Shown here piece by piece: positions 44,678 through 56,843 of a stretch of DNA of 64,000 nucleotides; the stretch's first letter is position 1, and each line of letters begins with the position of its first letter. The notes under the pieces are model-generated. The model saw nothing but the letters and a program-made list of their open reading frames with translations, did not search any database and had not been told where the DNA came from. Made by a program: the position numbers and the translations under genes. The stretch lies in NCBI GenBank assembly GCA_025200525.1, contig CM045768.1, forward strand, positions 48,248,425 to 48,312,424, in the 5' to 3' direction. The DNA comes from Camellia lanceoleosa. Taxonomy: Eukaryota > Streptophyta > Magnoliopsida > Ericales > Theaceae.

Positions 44678-47157
44678 TGTCACGACCCAAACCCGCCCTT
44701 GGAGGTTTAGCACCATAACCGGCCAGTAATCCGTAGATTACCAAAGGCCTCTGTGCAGATTAGCAATTAATAAGGGGCTGCGGAAGCATTAATACATAAT
44801 AGACAAGGTCAAATGAGCTGTGATAACGTACATGGGACAGAAGATTTAAAACTTATTTATATACAAAAACATGCCAGTCAGAGTACACCAATATGTACAA
44901 AGGTATTTACAGAATGTACTTCCCAAGACCTGACTTAGCAAAACATATACAGAGACTAGCATGATAACAAAAATAGCCAAAGCATTAGACCACGATCGGA
45001 ACCTCCTCGGGAGGCACAAATAGTTGGCTGACCAAAAACAAAGATGAAGGCTGTCAATTCTGGCCCTGGTCACACGCCGGCTCACCTACATATATATAGT
45101 AAACTGTGAGTGAAAGCCCAGTGAATAATAACAGAGTAAAAGGGTTTCAATGAATGAGTCCATACAGATTCAAAAATCATAATTCAGTTCATATCAAAAT
45201 CATATTTGTCCAAATCATATTCAGAAATCATAAGTCATGCATAAGCATACGTGATACATTCATTAGCTCTCACAAATACAGTTGACCCATAAAGGGACGG
45301 CCATAAAGGCAAACAGTTGACTCACGTGCATGGAAACGATACAGTTGGCTCATGAGACGTACAGTTGGCCCATAAAAGGACGTAAGGATCCATAAACAGT
45401 TGGCTCATAAGACGTACAGTTGGCCCATAAAGGGACGAAACAGAACATATTTGAGGCTAAGAATGTCACGAATACATTTCAGAAAACATTGGACAACCAT
45501 TCATTCATACAGAAATATCATTTCAGAAAGTAGATATAGTTTGAACATGACTTTACTAAGTTATTACTCACAGTTGATCTTGAATCAGAAAGATGGAACA
45601 GGTCGAGTGACGATGTATGGCTCGTGACCTACAGAACACATAATAGATACACATACTTGAAACACACGTTCTAATTGTACAAAACTTAAGTCACTGGTTC
45701 TTAGTGCGTTTCTACCCTTTAATCCTCGCTATAGAGTCTTAAACATGGCCTAGGAATGCCTAGGATGGAATGAGGATGCAAGAATGCCTTAGAAAATATT
45801 TTGTAAAACTTACTGAAAACAGGGGTCTCGCTCAAGCGAGGATTTTTTCGCTCGAGCGAGCTTGTCAAAATAGAGTGGTTGCTCAAGCGAGGATTCCTTT
45901 GCTCGAGCGGTCTGTAAAAATGTAAAAGTACTGGTTGCTAATTTTTTATGCGCGATACTCGCTCGATGCTCGTTCGAGCGTGAGACACAGCTCCTCGCTT
46001 GAGCATAGGTCTCTTCGCTCGACCGTGTGTCTGCGTGCACCAAAAACCTGAGAGCTTGCAATTTACTCTCAAGCCACCATTCCTTCGCTTAAGCGGAGCT
46101 CAGAACAAACGATGGTCGCTCGAGCGTGAAATCTTTCGCTCGAGCGAGGAAGCCAAATTCTAGAATTTCCAGATTTGCTCCCAAGCCCAAACCAAGTATT
46201 CATCATCTCAAAACTCAACCTCTTGGGCTCATTTTTTGGAAAATACCTCCAAACTCAAAGTATAAGATGTTCCAAAGCTCAATTTGTAAAATCAAAGCCC
46301 AAGGGTGAGTCAATTAAACACAATCTTAACAATAAATTCCAAGAACATGATATGTATGTGACAAGCAAGTGTTCCATTGAATCCAAAGCTCCAAAATATA
46401 ACCAAATACAAGTTTTAAACTCAAATTCATGATGAATTCATGGACTAAGGCTAAAATATGAGCTTGCATGCAAGATTTTCATGGAAATCAACCTTAAACT
46501 TCAAGGTGTGCACATGCATGCATGATATACTACCCAATTCAACATTTTACACTAATTCTTGACTTCAATCTTCTATTCTATCATGAATCATGCAAGATAC
46601 AACTAAATACAAGTTCAAAGAGATGGTCCTCTTACCTTAGTTCTTCAATTACACGTCTAGAAGTTCAATTTGTAACTAATCCTTAAATTCTCCTAAGTTC
46701 CAAGCCAAATCTTGTTGAAACCAAGTCTTCCTCCTACTCTCTTTCTCTTGCTCACGTTTTGGTCTCTAGAGGAGATGAAATTGATGCACTAAGTGATATA
46801 AGATCAAAACATGGCCTAGATTTGTCCACAAAGTGGCAATAAGGTAAATAATTCAAGTTGATGTAATTTAACATTATAATCTACTTTAATCATACCAAAC
46901 CAAATTCTAATTAAACATACCATAAAATCACATAAAATCTAACTAGTTTAAAACACTAATCAATTTCGAAATCGGGCGCCGATAAGGCTTTCAATTCGCA
47001 GTTTAAAGTCGAAACATGAACAGATCATTTTACACCGAACAGATAGAGACACATAAATAATACAATACATATGCAAATTAATCTCAGATTCCTTCTAAAT
47101 TACTGTGAGGCATAATTACTCATGAATTAGCATTAATCAGAGGTCAGGGTTATTACA
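44678..47157 (-). mobile_element. C: solo LTR of family C (2,480 bp)
   Basis: On the minus strand TGTAATAACCCTGACC (47157) to GGGTTTGGGTCGTGACA (44678). Flanking 5-mers AGAGT (44673-44677) and ACAGT (47158-47162) match at four of five bases, as expected for an aged target duplication. No internal region, so it is a solo LTR from LTR-LTR recombination. Contains the CTCGAGCG cluster (45,824-46,148), a short repeat (45,285-45,436) and an AAGGTAAG donor-like site (46,628-46,640, minus strand). No coding sequence. Confidence 0.85.
45824..46148 (-). repeat. CTCGAGCG cluster in solo LTR C
   Basis: About a dozen CGCTCGAGCG-type palindromes (for example TCGCTCGAGCGAGC, TTCGCTCGAGCGAGG). Palindromic, so strand is nominal. 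Confidence 0.9.
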
Positions 47158-49744
47158 ACAGTCGCTACCTAAATATTTTTGAGAAATTTAGGAAACCCAT
47201 GACTCGTGTCAAAGGCCACGTATCCGTTATCACCAGGATTGTCTCGACTCCGGAACTTAGGTACAAGAGGGGAAGGTCATGAATTGAGCACCCCCCTCGC
47301 CCGATCAAAGAACAGTCTCTACTAATCATGATGTGAATCTTATTTATATTATATGTTCTTGTTCCGATTTATTAGATTAGCATTACTATGTGTTGCACAC
47401 AAGTATAGACTAATTTGGAAAAATTGGAACACTTTGATTTCATGTTTGTTTTTTGAAAATTGTTTTGAATATGTACCACTTGAAAAAAGAGTGATCACAT
47501 ATGTACATTACTCAAATTATTCCAATTCAAGCAATTAGCCTTCATCCACAGGCATTCAAGCAAGTATATTGATTAAGTAATTAGCCTCATAGCAAGCATG
47601 TTAAACATGGCAATAATCACACGTATGCAATATGCTAAAGCCTAAAAATGCTCACCTTGTACTCCAAGGCAAGCCAAAAGAAACAAAAGAGTTAGCAAAC
47701 ATGCATGCTTCTAACTAATGCAACACATGCGATATGCAACTAATAGGCTCGGCTATTAATTATGACATGTGAATCAATTTGATAGTATGTAGTTTAAACA
47801 CGTATTCAACGAAATAATAAATGATAATGCTTTGTTAGAATGATGAACTGAGACTTGATGCATGCAAGACAAGTGGATGCAAACATGATGTTCTAAACTA
47901 CCCCTTATAAGCAAGTAAATAAAACGGAGAAAGACGCGGGGTTGGAAAATATGCACATTATTACAAGTTTGCCCATCGCACAAGAGAGTCCGAATGAATG
48001 CCCTAACTAAGCTATTTACTAATTATTACAAACCAAATGAAATAAATTAATTACACTAGCTAATTAACTAATTGTTACAACAACAAATTAACTAACTACT
48101 TTAGCTAATTAATTAAGTACAACACAAAACTACCTAGCTATTCTAACTAATTAATTACAAATTCGTTACTCCAAGCTCAACATACTAATATTACAACATC
48201 ATTTTGACGAATCCCGAAAATCGAGGGATGGCTCATGCATGGATGTGGATTTCCACCCGATAATGCTCTCTGTTTTGCTACTGGAATGCCTCCGTTGCTT
48301 AGTTAGAAAATTGCACTGTTTTCCACCTCAGCCTTTACTCTACTCTACTGGAAAAAGGACACTGCCTGCCTAGAAAAAGTGGCCGGTAACCTGTAAACGC
48401 GCCCGGAGAACTCCCGAGAAAATCTCGTTTTGTTCTCTAGCTACTATAGTTCAGACTCAATGTCACGGTTCTGAATCTAATCTCGCAAAGTGCGATGCAA
48501 GACCGATAAATCACCAAAGAGTCCAAATTCGGCAAATCATTTTGGAAAACTGATTTTTAAGAAAGAAGTGCCAAATATTGACTGCTTTGCTAGATACAGA
48601 GTCGCCACCTAAATATTTTATTTTAGGGAAATTTAGGAAACCCTGACTCGTGCCTAAGGTCCCGTGTCCGTCATCACCAAAGTTGCCTCGGCTCGGGAAC
48701 TTGGGTACGAGAGGGGAAGGTCATGCAATGAGCACCCCCGCTCGCCCGACCAAAGATCGGCCTGTACTAAGCATGATATCTTGTTTTTGAAAACACATGC
48801 GTTCTTATTTCAGTTAATTAGCTAGAATTACTATGTGATGCGCACAACACACAAGTATAGACTAGATCGCCTAATTTGGAACAAAGCATCGCATATTCGT
48901 TTGTTTGGAAATGGTTTGAAGTTTGCTACTCGCAAGTAGGCTAAAACACGAATTTCAATGAATCGTTCCAATTCAAGTAATCCAACCTTCACCCACAGAC
49001 ATTCAGGCAGTTATATCACATAAGCAATTAGTCTCATGGCAAGCATGTTGTCATGGCAACATTTATACACATGCAAGATGCTAAAGCATAAACACTCACA
49101 GTGTACTCCGAGCCAAAATAAAGAACTAGTTAGTAATCAATGCATGATCCTAGTTCATGTTAAGATGGCTAATGTAACATACGCAAAATGTAACTACAAA
49201 TAGGCTCGGCTATTCTAAGATGGCTATGAGATGCGACAATTCGATACATGTATTCAAGGAGGGATTGAAATACAATGCAGTTAGTATGATGCGCCGAGCC
49301 TGGTGCATGCAATACAGATGAATAGATGCAAACATGCGAGCATAAGGATGCTAAATAAAATATGCCCTAAAACTAACCATCATAAGCGGTTAAGTAAAAG
49401 GGAGAAATAAATGAGGGTTGGAAGACGTACATCAACAATTGGCCCTCTCGACGGAGGGTCCGAAAGAATAATACAAACCATCTAATTAACTAACTAACAA
49501 GCTAATTAATTATTACACAATCAAATGAATAACTAGCTACAACTAATTATTACAATACTTAAATAATTAACAAATTAATTAAGCTACGAAAAACAGTAAA
49601 GAGGCCTCGAGAAGAAGGAGAAATACATACTTGGTCGGCTTCGCTCAGAAATCCGTTGCCATGCCTCATGTTGCCTCTGTTTGCACTACTCTGTACCTCT
49701 GCAAAGTGTGAAAATTCCCAACACACTTTTGATTCACCCCATGG

Positions 49745-49870
49745 GCACTGTGGGAGGCCATCGGCCAAAAATCATGGTCATCGCCTAAGATAAACAGGTC
49801 ATCGACCAAATATGAAGCCATCGGCCAAACACTTGTAGCTGACCGGTACTGAAGATAGCTGATCGGCCAT
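49745..49870 (-). repeat. GC-rich cluster 2 of LTR E
   Basis: Contains GCCATCGGCCAAAA (49757-49770) and GCCATCGGCCAAAC (49817-49830). The first is the exact reverse complement of 52282-52295 in cluster 1, 2.5 kb away. Confidence 0.88.
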
Positions 49871-51554
49871 CCCGTCCTGTAAAATGCTCTTTTGCTGCAG
49901 CAGAGGACAAACAGAGCATGGCAATGCATTCACAAGACAATGTTTGCAGCTACACCCCTTATTATGTTTGAGACTCAAAGGAGTGTAGTTCTCGACTCTC
50001 GGACCATCAATCGCGTATTTCAATGCATGATGGCCAAAAGAGTCAAGTGTGCAATTCAATATCAAATGAAATGCACAAAACACATAAGGGACCTTAACCT
50101 TTATCATGTTTGATCAAGAGGCAAAGCAATGCACACACAATGCAATGCAACCTAAGCATGCAACAACATATAATGTACTAAATATGTAACAAGCATGCGA
50201 CAACATGCAAGGCAAGATAAATGAGCATGCAATAACATGTCAATTAGCAAGCATGTGACAACATGCAATATGACAAGAATGCAACAAGCATGTGAGCATG
50301 ATGTAAAGTAGCAACTTTGAACACCATGGTAAATGGACTTAAACTAAAGATGGACAGACCTCATCCATCCCCAAAATCAGTGGCCAAAAGTGCTAAAATG
50401 ATGGTACCAAAATGCAAAACAAACATGCATGCCAATTGGCCCATAAGCTAGGCAACAAGACACAACTCTCAAACATGAGCAAGGTGTGACAAACATGAGA
50501 ATGTGGCAATGTAATAAGCTCTAAAAATATGTGAGGAATGATGCCAAATCAACCAAACAAAGCAAGTATAGCATGCAAGAAAGCCTAAAGCTTAAGGCTA
50601 GTCGAGGGACTCAAACCATGGCCACTCAAGGCAAGCCCCAAAGGGCCAAGGGCACCCAAAACAGTCCCAAGGCAGGTCAAGATGAGACCAAAAACAAGTT
50701 TAAACCTAGCCAACACAAGCTAGAACAAAAGCCCAAAAGCATGAGGCATGCAAGGCTATAAAAGAGGTGTTATACTACACCTATCAAAACCAAAAATGGC
50801 ATGACTTAACCAATGAAAAACAGAGTTATGACATGGTAAAACAGGACCAAAAACCCACTTAGATGGCATCCCAAAGATCCAAGCATGGAGGCATGCATAA
50901 TGATCCATTCATGAGGCATAAAATATCAACTCTTTAAAGCATTAAAGGAGTGATAAGTGCAAGCATTTGAGCATGAAATATGGACTGAAAACACATTTCA
51001 AATGATGTCAAATCATGAAAATAGTTCTAGCAATGCATACTAATGACTTGGACACTCAAAGCCAACAAGCTAAGTTGAACCATGGCTATACAAAACAATG
51101 CAAGCATGACCAGAACAACACCAAACAGACCTTAAGCATGGTAAAACAAGGCTAAAAGCTTCTTTGGGTCAAGCCAAAATCATGCTAAAAACATGGCTTA
51201 AAGCACAAAGCATGTTAAGGCAATTTCATGGAAATACACTATAAATGCATGAGGCATGCAAAGGCTAACCAAACCAAACCTAAAAAGAGGTATGACATGG
51301 TAAGACAACACCAAATACATGCTGAAGTAGACACAACATAGGCTAGAATGACATGCTACCTCATGAAGCATACAAGACTAGTGTATGTGATTTACACTAC
51401 AAGTGTATAAACCATGCATGGAGTGATCAATCCAAGCAAAAATAGTGGTAAGCCTCAGCAAAATAACCACAAATACATGCTAATATACAAGCTAAAACAA
51501 ACCTAACAAACATGCTCACACATGAGGCATTTAAGGCAAGTATTGAAGACACAA

Positions 51555-51633
51555 GGAGAGGGGATGACCCTCTCCTTTTTGGGACCTTAAAACACCATCC
51601 CCACCACTGAAATCCCTCTAGATTTTAGTGGTG
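51555..51633 (-). other. two adjacent strong hairpins in the leader of LTR E
   Basis: GGAGAGGG (51555-51562) pairs perfectly with CCCTCTCC (51568-51575) around GATGA. Then 51602-51614 pairs with 51621-51633 (CACCACTGAAATC against GATTTTAGTGGTG, 12 of 13, the other G-U on one strand) around CCTCTA. Both are downstream of the TATA box, where B has its 16-bp hairpin. Confidence 0.8.
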
Positions 51634-52110
51634 AGAAGGCCAAAACAAGGTGATCCCGAAGCTCACAAAGAAGGCACAAAAGTAAGGCCAAACAAGGCCT
51701 AAGGGGGGGTAAACAACCTCAAACGCAAAAGTGACCTTAAACAAAGGTCTTAAGCATGCAAAAATAGAACTTTTTGTATTTTAGAGTTAAGCTTAAAACA
51801 ATGAGCAAAAATGTCTAAAAGGTTAAGCAAGAATGTGGGTTTAAAAGTAAAGAACTCACCCTTGAAGACTACCTTCAAGAACACTGCTCCAACAGCCTTC
51901 TCTGATCAAAACCAGCCCAAGAACACTAAAATCAACCTCAAGAGACCTCAGCTCCAAGAGGATGGTGTTCTAGTGTGTGTTTGTATAGAATAGTAAGACA
52001 AAATGACATTTTTGAAGCACAAAATGAAGAATCAAGGCAAGATAGATACAAAACTATATCTATCACTCTAACCCTAATTTTCTGAACCTCTGGAAAGGGA
52101 GGAGGAGCTC

Positions 52111-52120
52111 CCTCTTTATA
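52111..52120 (-). promoter_or_regulatory. TATA box of LTR E
   Basis: The minus strand reads TATAAAGAGG. It lies about 110-230 bp downstream (minus direction) of GC-rich cluster 1. Confidence 0.7.
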
Positions 52121-52229
52121 GAAGTTCAATTCCTAAGCTTGTTGAGCAAGCTAAGCAATTGAATCAACAATGTGAATTGTGCATGCCAGCTATGACAGCT
52201 GGCATAAAATATCTGCATAAAGCAGAAGA

Positions 52230-52345
52230 ACACGGCTCGGCCAGAAAATATGGCCGATCGACCAAAAAAATCGGCCAACACTTTTGGCCGATGGCAAGAA
52301 AACAAGGCCAATGGCTTCATGCCTTGGCCGATGGGTTGAGGGGAT
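52230..52345 (-). repeat. GC-rich cluster 1 of LTR E
   Basis: GGCTCGGCC, TATGGCCGATCGACC, ATCGGCCAAC, TTTTGGCCGATGGC (52282-52295), TTGGCCGATGG (52324-52334). Upstream of the TATA box on the minus strand. Confidence 0.88.
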
Positions 52346-52832
52346 GGCCAACAAGCCACCCTCTTCCCTCAGAAGCAAAAACACAAGTCCTTGGTCCACA
52401 ACCAAGCACAAAACAGACAAGTTGAGAGATCTTGAGACAAGGCGCGCGGCCGAGACCTTCGGGATCTCTAAACGAACACGAGCATGGATGATTATCGAGT
52501 GTTCAAACGATGACGTCCAAGTCTTGAGGACGGTCAAAAATAGGGTGTCTACACAACACAGAAGTAGTGGCTGGCCGGCCACTAATGTTGGTTCTTTCCT
52601 GCAGCAACAGAGAATAAACAGAGCACAAACCAGAGTATTCTCCGGGGATGTTTGTCCCCCTGCCTCTCCTTATCAACAAATAGGTCAAAGGAGGGGTAGG
52701 CTTGATTCGCTAGCCATCAATCGGTGCAATTTCATTGCATGATGACTTATGAATCAAGGGACAAAATTTAAATAAATGGTAAGGAAAGACCAACAAAACC
52801 TCCTCCCTATCATGGATTGATCAAGGGAAGTG

Positions 52833-53919
52833 TGATGAGTCGTTGAACACACCAAAAATAATCACTAAACTATACCTAATTCTATCGGAATAATGGCAAG
52901 TCCAGGCATTGATCCACAGGGACAAATGTGAAATTAGATTAATTCAATCGCAAAATTCCTAAATTAATTTTGATTAAAAAGATAAGATTGATTTTATACC
53001 TAAACAGCAATTAAATAAAATTGAAGAATTATATTGACAATTAAAATTAGGGTTTGAGATATTAATTTTCAGAAAAAATCCTAGGGTAGAGAATTCACCA
53101 CTAACCACATGAATGAGACTTAACATCGACCACCAATCGCAATTCAGTTTGAAATACCCAATATTTCACAACTACAAGTTTGAAATATTGATCAAAAGGG
53201 TTGTTGCATTCAATATACAGGCACGAATCATCCCGAGTAATACGAGTCATTTGCTCTAAACTATGTTGGCAAAACGACCCGTCTCTCATAACATGACTCG
53301 TTTCGTACTTTGAATGCAAACACAAAGAATACTAATGTATGGAAAGCATTAAACAATCACAAAGAGTAAAATGCTTGAAGAGATGAACGAAACAATTATT
53401 AAAAATTTCTAAATCATCTATACATTCATTCAAACCAATTTACAATTAAAGCTCATGAAAAATTCCATTACATGGCTAGGGTTTCATCAGAACCCTAGAA
53501 AAGACGACTAGCCACTCATGGAGGAGTGGAAAGAGGAAGAAGATGAGGAAGAAACCCCTATGGAAGTGTCCTTCAAGCTTTGGTAGAATATCCTCTCTTT
53601 GGAACCCTAGCCTTCCTCTATTCTGAATTAAATTTTCGAACCCTAGGTTTGGCTAATTTTTTGTCTTTTATTCGGAGCAAAAGCAGCGCACTAAATTGGG
53701 CCGCATGCGCCCATGTGGCAGACGCATAATGTCCGTGGCTCGGATTTTTCACTTCTCGCACGAAAAATTTGCTTTCGCGTCCCTTTTGATTGAAGTTTCA
53801 TATTTCCTGCCAAATCTGTACAAGTGCACGAAACACATCATCTCCACAAAATAAATAAAATTGAAAGACTAAAATTGTAACTTAAGTGGCCTCAATGTGG
53901 TACATTTCGGCCAACATCA
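52833..53919 (-). repeat. 3' LTR of element G (1,087 bp)
   Basis: Nearly the same as 62809-63921; differences include small indels and the GC-rich spot near 53,696-53,735 (GGGCCGCATGCGCCCATGTG), which is longer in the 5' LTR. Confidence 0.95.
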
Positions 53920-53931
53920 CACCTCCCAACT
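53920..53931 (-). other. polypurine tract of element G
   Basis: The minus strand reads AGTTGGGAGGTG immediately before the 3' LTR start TGATGTTGGCC. Confidence 0.85.
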
Positions 53932-54468
53932 TACATTTTGCTAGTCCTCAAGCAAAACAAAAGAAATAAGAAAAGTAAAATACTCTCAGCCACTTTCGTA
54001 GGGATCATGATTGCATTTAGCATATGCAACAAGCCTTTAAACCACAAGGTTACCCCAAGTAGACGAGTATAGTCTCGTGAGGGTTTTTAGAAATGATACC
54101 CACAAACATCAACATATTCATATTCGCTCAACAACAATTAACTACACTACTCCACATAACAACCAACTTATGTGCCACTACAGTGTGATATTAAAACATG
54201 ATGAGTCATTGAAGGCATAGTGGACAAGTATGAAGGAATCTATTGAGCTTAAACCACAATTTAGTTAATACAAAAGTAGCGTCTCCTGTACTTGTGAATG
54301 CTAGTAGACACATCATTAGTACCCACGGTGTAAAGTGAAATCTCCATATTAGTTAACTGTCCACTATAATAGGCCAGTGTAACTCATAATAACACTCAAC
54401 ATATACAGAAAAACTAAACTGTTGAAACCAAGCTTCTTATTTTTTTTTATTTTTTATTTTGAAAGAAG

Positions 54469-54810
54469 ACTGTGCAATATCCTAATCCATTAAGCTTTCT
54501 AGTCAGTCCATGTAACAAGCATTGGGCCAATGACTCCTAAACGAGACGGTTTTAGGACATTAGGTGTAGAAACACCCCTACAGGCTTAATAGCTCGAGCT
54601 AAAAAGGCTATGAATCCATTAGTCATTCTCCTTATTTTTCCTTAACTATGCAATGTCTAGGTCCATTAAGCTTTCTAGTTAATCCATGTAGCAGGTATTG
54701 GGCCAATGACTCCCAAACCAAACGGTTTTAGGGCACTAGGTGTAGAGATACCTCTACGGGCTTAATAACTCGAGTTAAAGAGGCTACGAACCCAAACAAG
54801 TCAAGCTTTT
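54469..54810 (-). repeat. 180-bp tandem duplication in the G 3' region
   Basis: Two imperfect copies sharing CATTAAGCTTTCTAGT, TATTGGGCCAATGACTCC-like sequence and TTAGGTGTAGA / CTAGGTGTAGA. No coding frame. Confidence 0.85.
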
Positions 54811-55440
54811 TTTTTTTTTTTAACAAGAATCTTGGCTACTCATTTATTCTTTTCTGCAACCTCAACCATTATCAATGATGTACACTAGGGATTATAATAA
54901 AGAAGTCACTGCTATGATAGTGTGATCATGTGAATTAAGGCATACTCATGACAAGTGTACTAATACCACAAGCACAAACAACTATCCTAGTGCAAACATC
55001 ACATGTGAGTATTTACCCAATAAACCCTTTTCATACAAGCCCACTATGTTCCCCATTTAACATATGCTCATATCATTACCATACTGGTACAAAATAAACA
55101 TTAAGTGAAGTGGTGCAATCAAGTACAAACATGAATAGTTATTACAAATACCCTCACCCCCCAATTGGAATATAACATTGTCTTCAATGTAAGCAAGTAG
55201 ACATTAGATAGTAAAATGAGAGAGAGGATCTTACCAGACAGCATGAGCGCACATCCAGCGAGGCAAGGACACCAAAACACATTTGTGGAATTTTTTTTTA
55301 TACGAAAAAAAAAGAATAAAATAAATAAAAGAAGTTGAACAAAAAAATAGATTTTTTTTAACGAAAATAAAACAAAATAAAATAAAGAATAAAATAAATA
55401 AAAGAAGTTGAACAAAGAAATAGATTTTTTTTTTTGGGAA

Positions 55441-55690
55441 TTATTTGGGCCGCTCGTGCGGCTTGTTTGGGCCGCTCCTGCGGCGTTAGGCAGTAGCCAA
55501 CTTGGGTTGGGCCGCTCGTGCAGCGAGCCCAACCGCTCATGCGCTCCTTTTTTTTTATTTTTATTTATACTCGAGCTGGGCCACTCGTGCGCCAAGTGGG
55601 GCCGCACGAGCGCTGATTTGGGCGGCTCTTGCGGCGTTAGACAGTAGCCAACTTGGGTTGGGCCGCTCGAGCGGTCTGGGCTCTTTTTTT
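55441..55690 (-). repeat. GGGCCGCTCGTGCGG cluster in the G 3' region
   Basis: About eight variants of GGGCCGCTCGTGCGGC, self-complementary around CTCG/CTCC. The block with GCGGCGTTAGGCAGTAGCC (55,475-55,498) is repeated at 55,632-55,655. Related words (GGGCCGCACGTGCAG) are in the 5' LTR at 63,690-63,735. Confidence 0.88.
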
Positions 55691-56399
55691 TTATTTTATT
55701 AAATTGAACTAGTATAACACCCCCCCCTTTTTTTTAGAGAAAACTCACTGGAAAGAAAAAGAAAAACACAAGGTTGCCTCACTTTAAATAAGATAATGCC
55801 ACAAAAGTCTAAGCACATTAAATTGCTCTTAAATATGACTGATACCACAAAGAGCTAAGCATCTCAGAAATTAGTTAATAAGAGATGTGCCACAAACTAA
55901 AAAAAACACACATCAATGCCTTACGTAGGCTACGGAGGGTCCCTTCCACCCATACGCATGCAATGACCTTTTTCTGCTACATTGCAACAACATAGTTTAA
56001 CAAAAACAAGAAGCACTCACAAGCGTACATGCTTCAAGAAAATGAAAAACTAACTCCCATTACCTAACAAAAGGCACCAGAGTTATGGCATAAAGTTGCC
56101 ACTTCATAATCTCCTAGGTAATAAAACCCAACATAGTTTATAGCCTTCGGGCTATTGACCAAAAACAACAATTAACAAATACAACATTTTTTATTTTTTA
56201 GTATAACTATATAAATATATATATATATATCTATATTTACAAAAGATTAAAGAAAAAAAATAAAAACCAAGTACAGCCCAAAGTATACTTGACCATTTCT
56301 ATCTTTAATTAACATTCGAAATAAATATAGCATTTTAGAAAATATCGGAATGCCTACTAAAGATATAATCTTCACGTGAAAACCACGGGTACTACTTTT

Positions 56400-56790
56400 C
56401 TCCCTAACTGTGTTTGTAACTTTCCCTATTCTCCAACAGGGTGACAGACTAGGTTGATTTGGTATCCAAAATTGAGGCGCATAAAGCTACCTCAACCTAT
56501 GGGGCTGCCATACAGAGTTCAAGCCGGGGTAGTTTTGAAGCAATCTCCACACCCCTGGGTACTTAAAACCAGACTCTAGTCTCGGAAATTCTAAACCTTT
56601 GTGTTCTAGGCTTTGCCATTCGAACTCTAGTTTCCACCGTCTTAGTTGGTCTCCTAGGAACTCAGTACAAACACGGTTAGGTGGCTATACCAGACCGTTA
56701 GATGCCGTTTGGGCACGAAAAACAATAAAGGAATTATACCTTTAGAGGATTTAAAGTCTCCTAGATGCAAATAAAGCATAACGAGAACAA
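56400..56790 (-). other. conserved 3' block in element G, shared with A and D
   Basis: On the minus strand, directly after pol: AGACTTTAAATCCTCTAAAG, GAGTTCCTAGGAGACCAACT, GTGGAAACTAGAGTTCGAAT, TATGGCAGCCCCATAGGTTG, TTGGAGAATAGGGAAAGTT. Similar to D 43,141-43,500 over its whole length in the same order and element sense. A hydrophobic stretch (about 20 residues, YAILFFFVLVMLYLHL) is encoded just upstream at 56,780-56,830, but the frame does not continue through the block. Confidence 0.85.
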
Positions 56791-56843
56791 AAAAAAACAG
56801 AATAGCATATAAGGGAAAGAAAAGAGAATAAGAAATCAATCTA

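Larger units (their letters stand above)
48392..52553 (-). mobile_element. E: solo LTR of the B family (4,162 bp)
   Basis: Minus strand TGTAGACACCC (52553) to GGGCGCGTTTACA (48392). Flanks TAACC (48387-48391) and CAACA (52554-52558) each differ by one base from CAACC, which is the uninterrupted sequence in D's LTR, so a 5-bp duplication is well supported. Colinear with B LTRs (for example the CGAGTAG...AACACG segment near 48,930), but clearly diverged. TATA at 52,111-52,120; complementary clusters at 49,745-49,870 and 52,230-52,345. The second half is rich in GCATG words. No gene. Confidence 0.9.
53932..56399 (-). other. 3' untranslated region of element G
   Basis: No env-like gene can be supported. 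It holds a duplicated segment of about 180 bp (54,469-54,648 and 54,649-54,810; AAGCTTTCTAGT, GGCCAATGACTCC, GGTTTTAGG), a duplicated A/T-rich segment (55,311-55,360 and 55,388-55,433), a GC-rich cluster (55,441-55,690), and an AT microsatellite (about 56,214-56,232). A 162-codon minus-strand frame over 55119-55607 is low-complexity and not believed. Confidence 0.75.

Noticed and set aside
44678..47157. Complete element C rather than a solo LTR
   Set aside because: No PBS, PPT, internal region or second LTR; the interval is one LTR with a near-matching target duplication on each side.
55119..55607. 162-codon minus-strand frame in G's 3' region as an env-like gene
   Set aside because: Formed by A/T runs and the GC-rich cluster; no signal peptide plus transmembrane pattern that could be defended.
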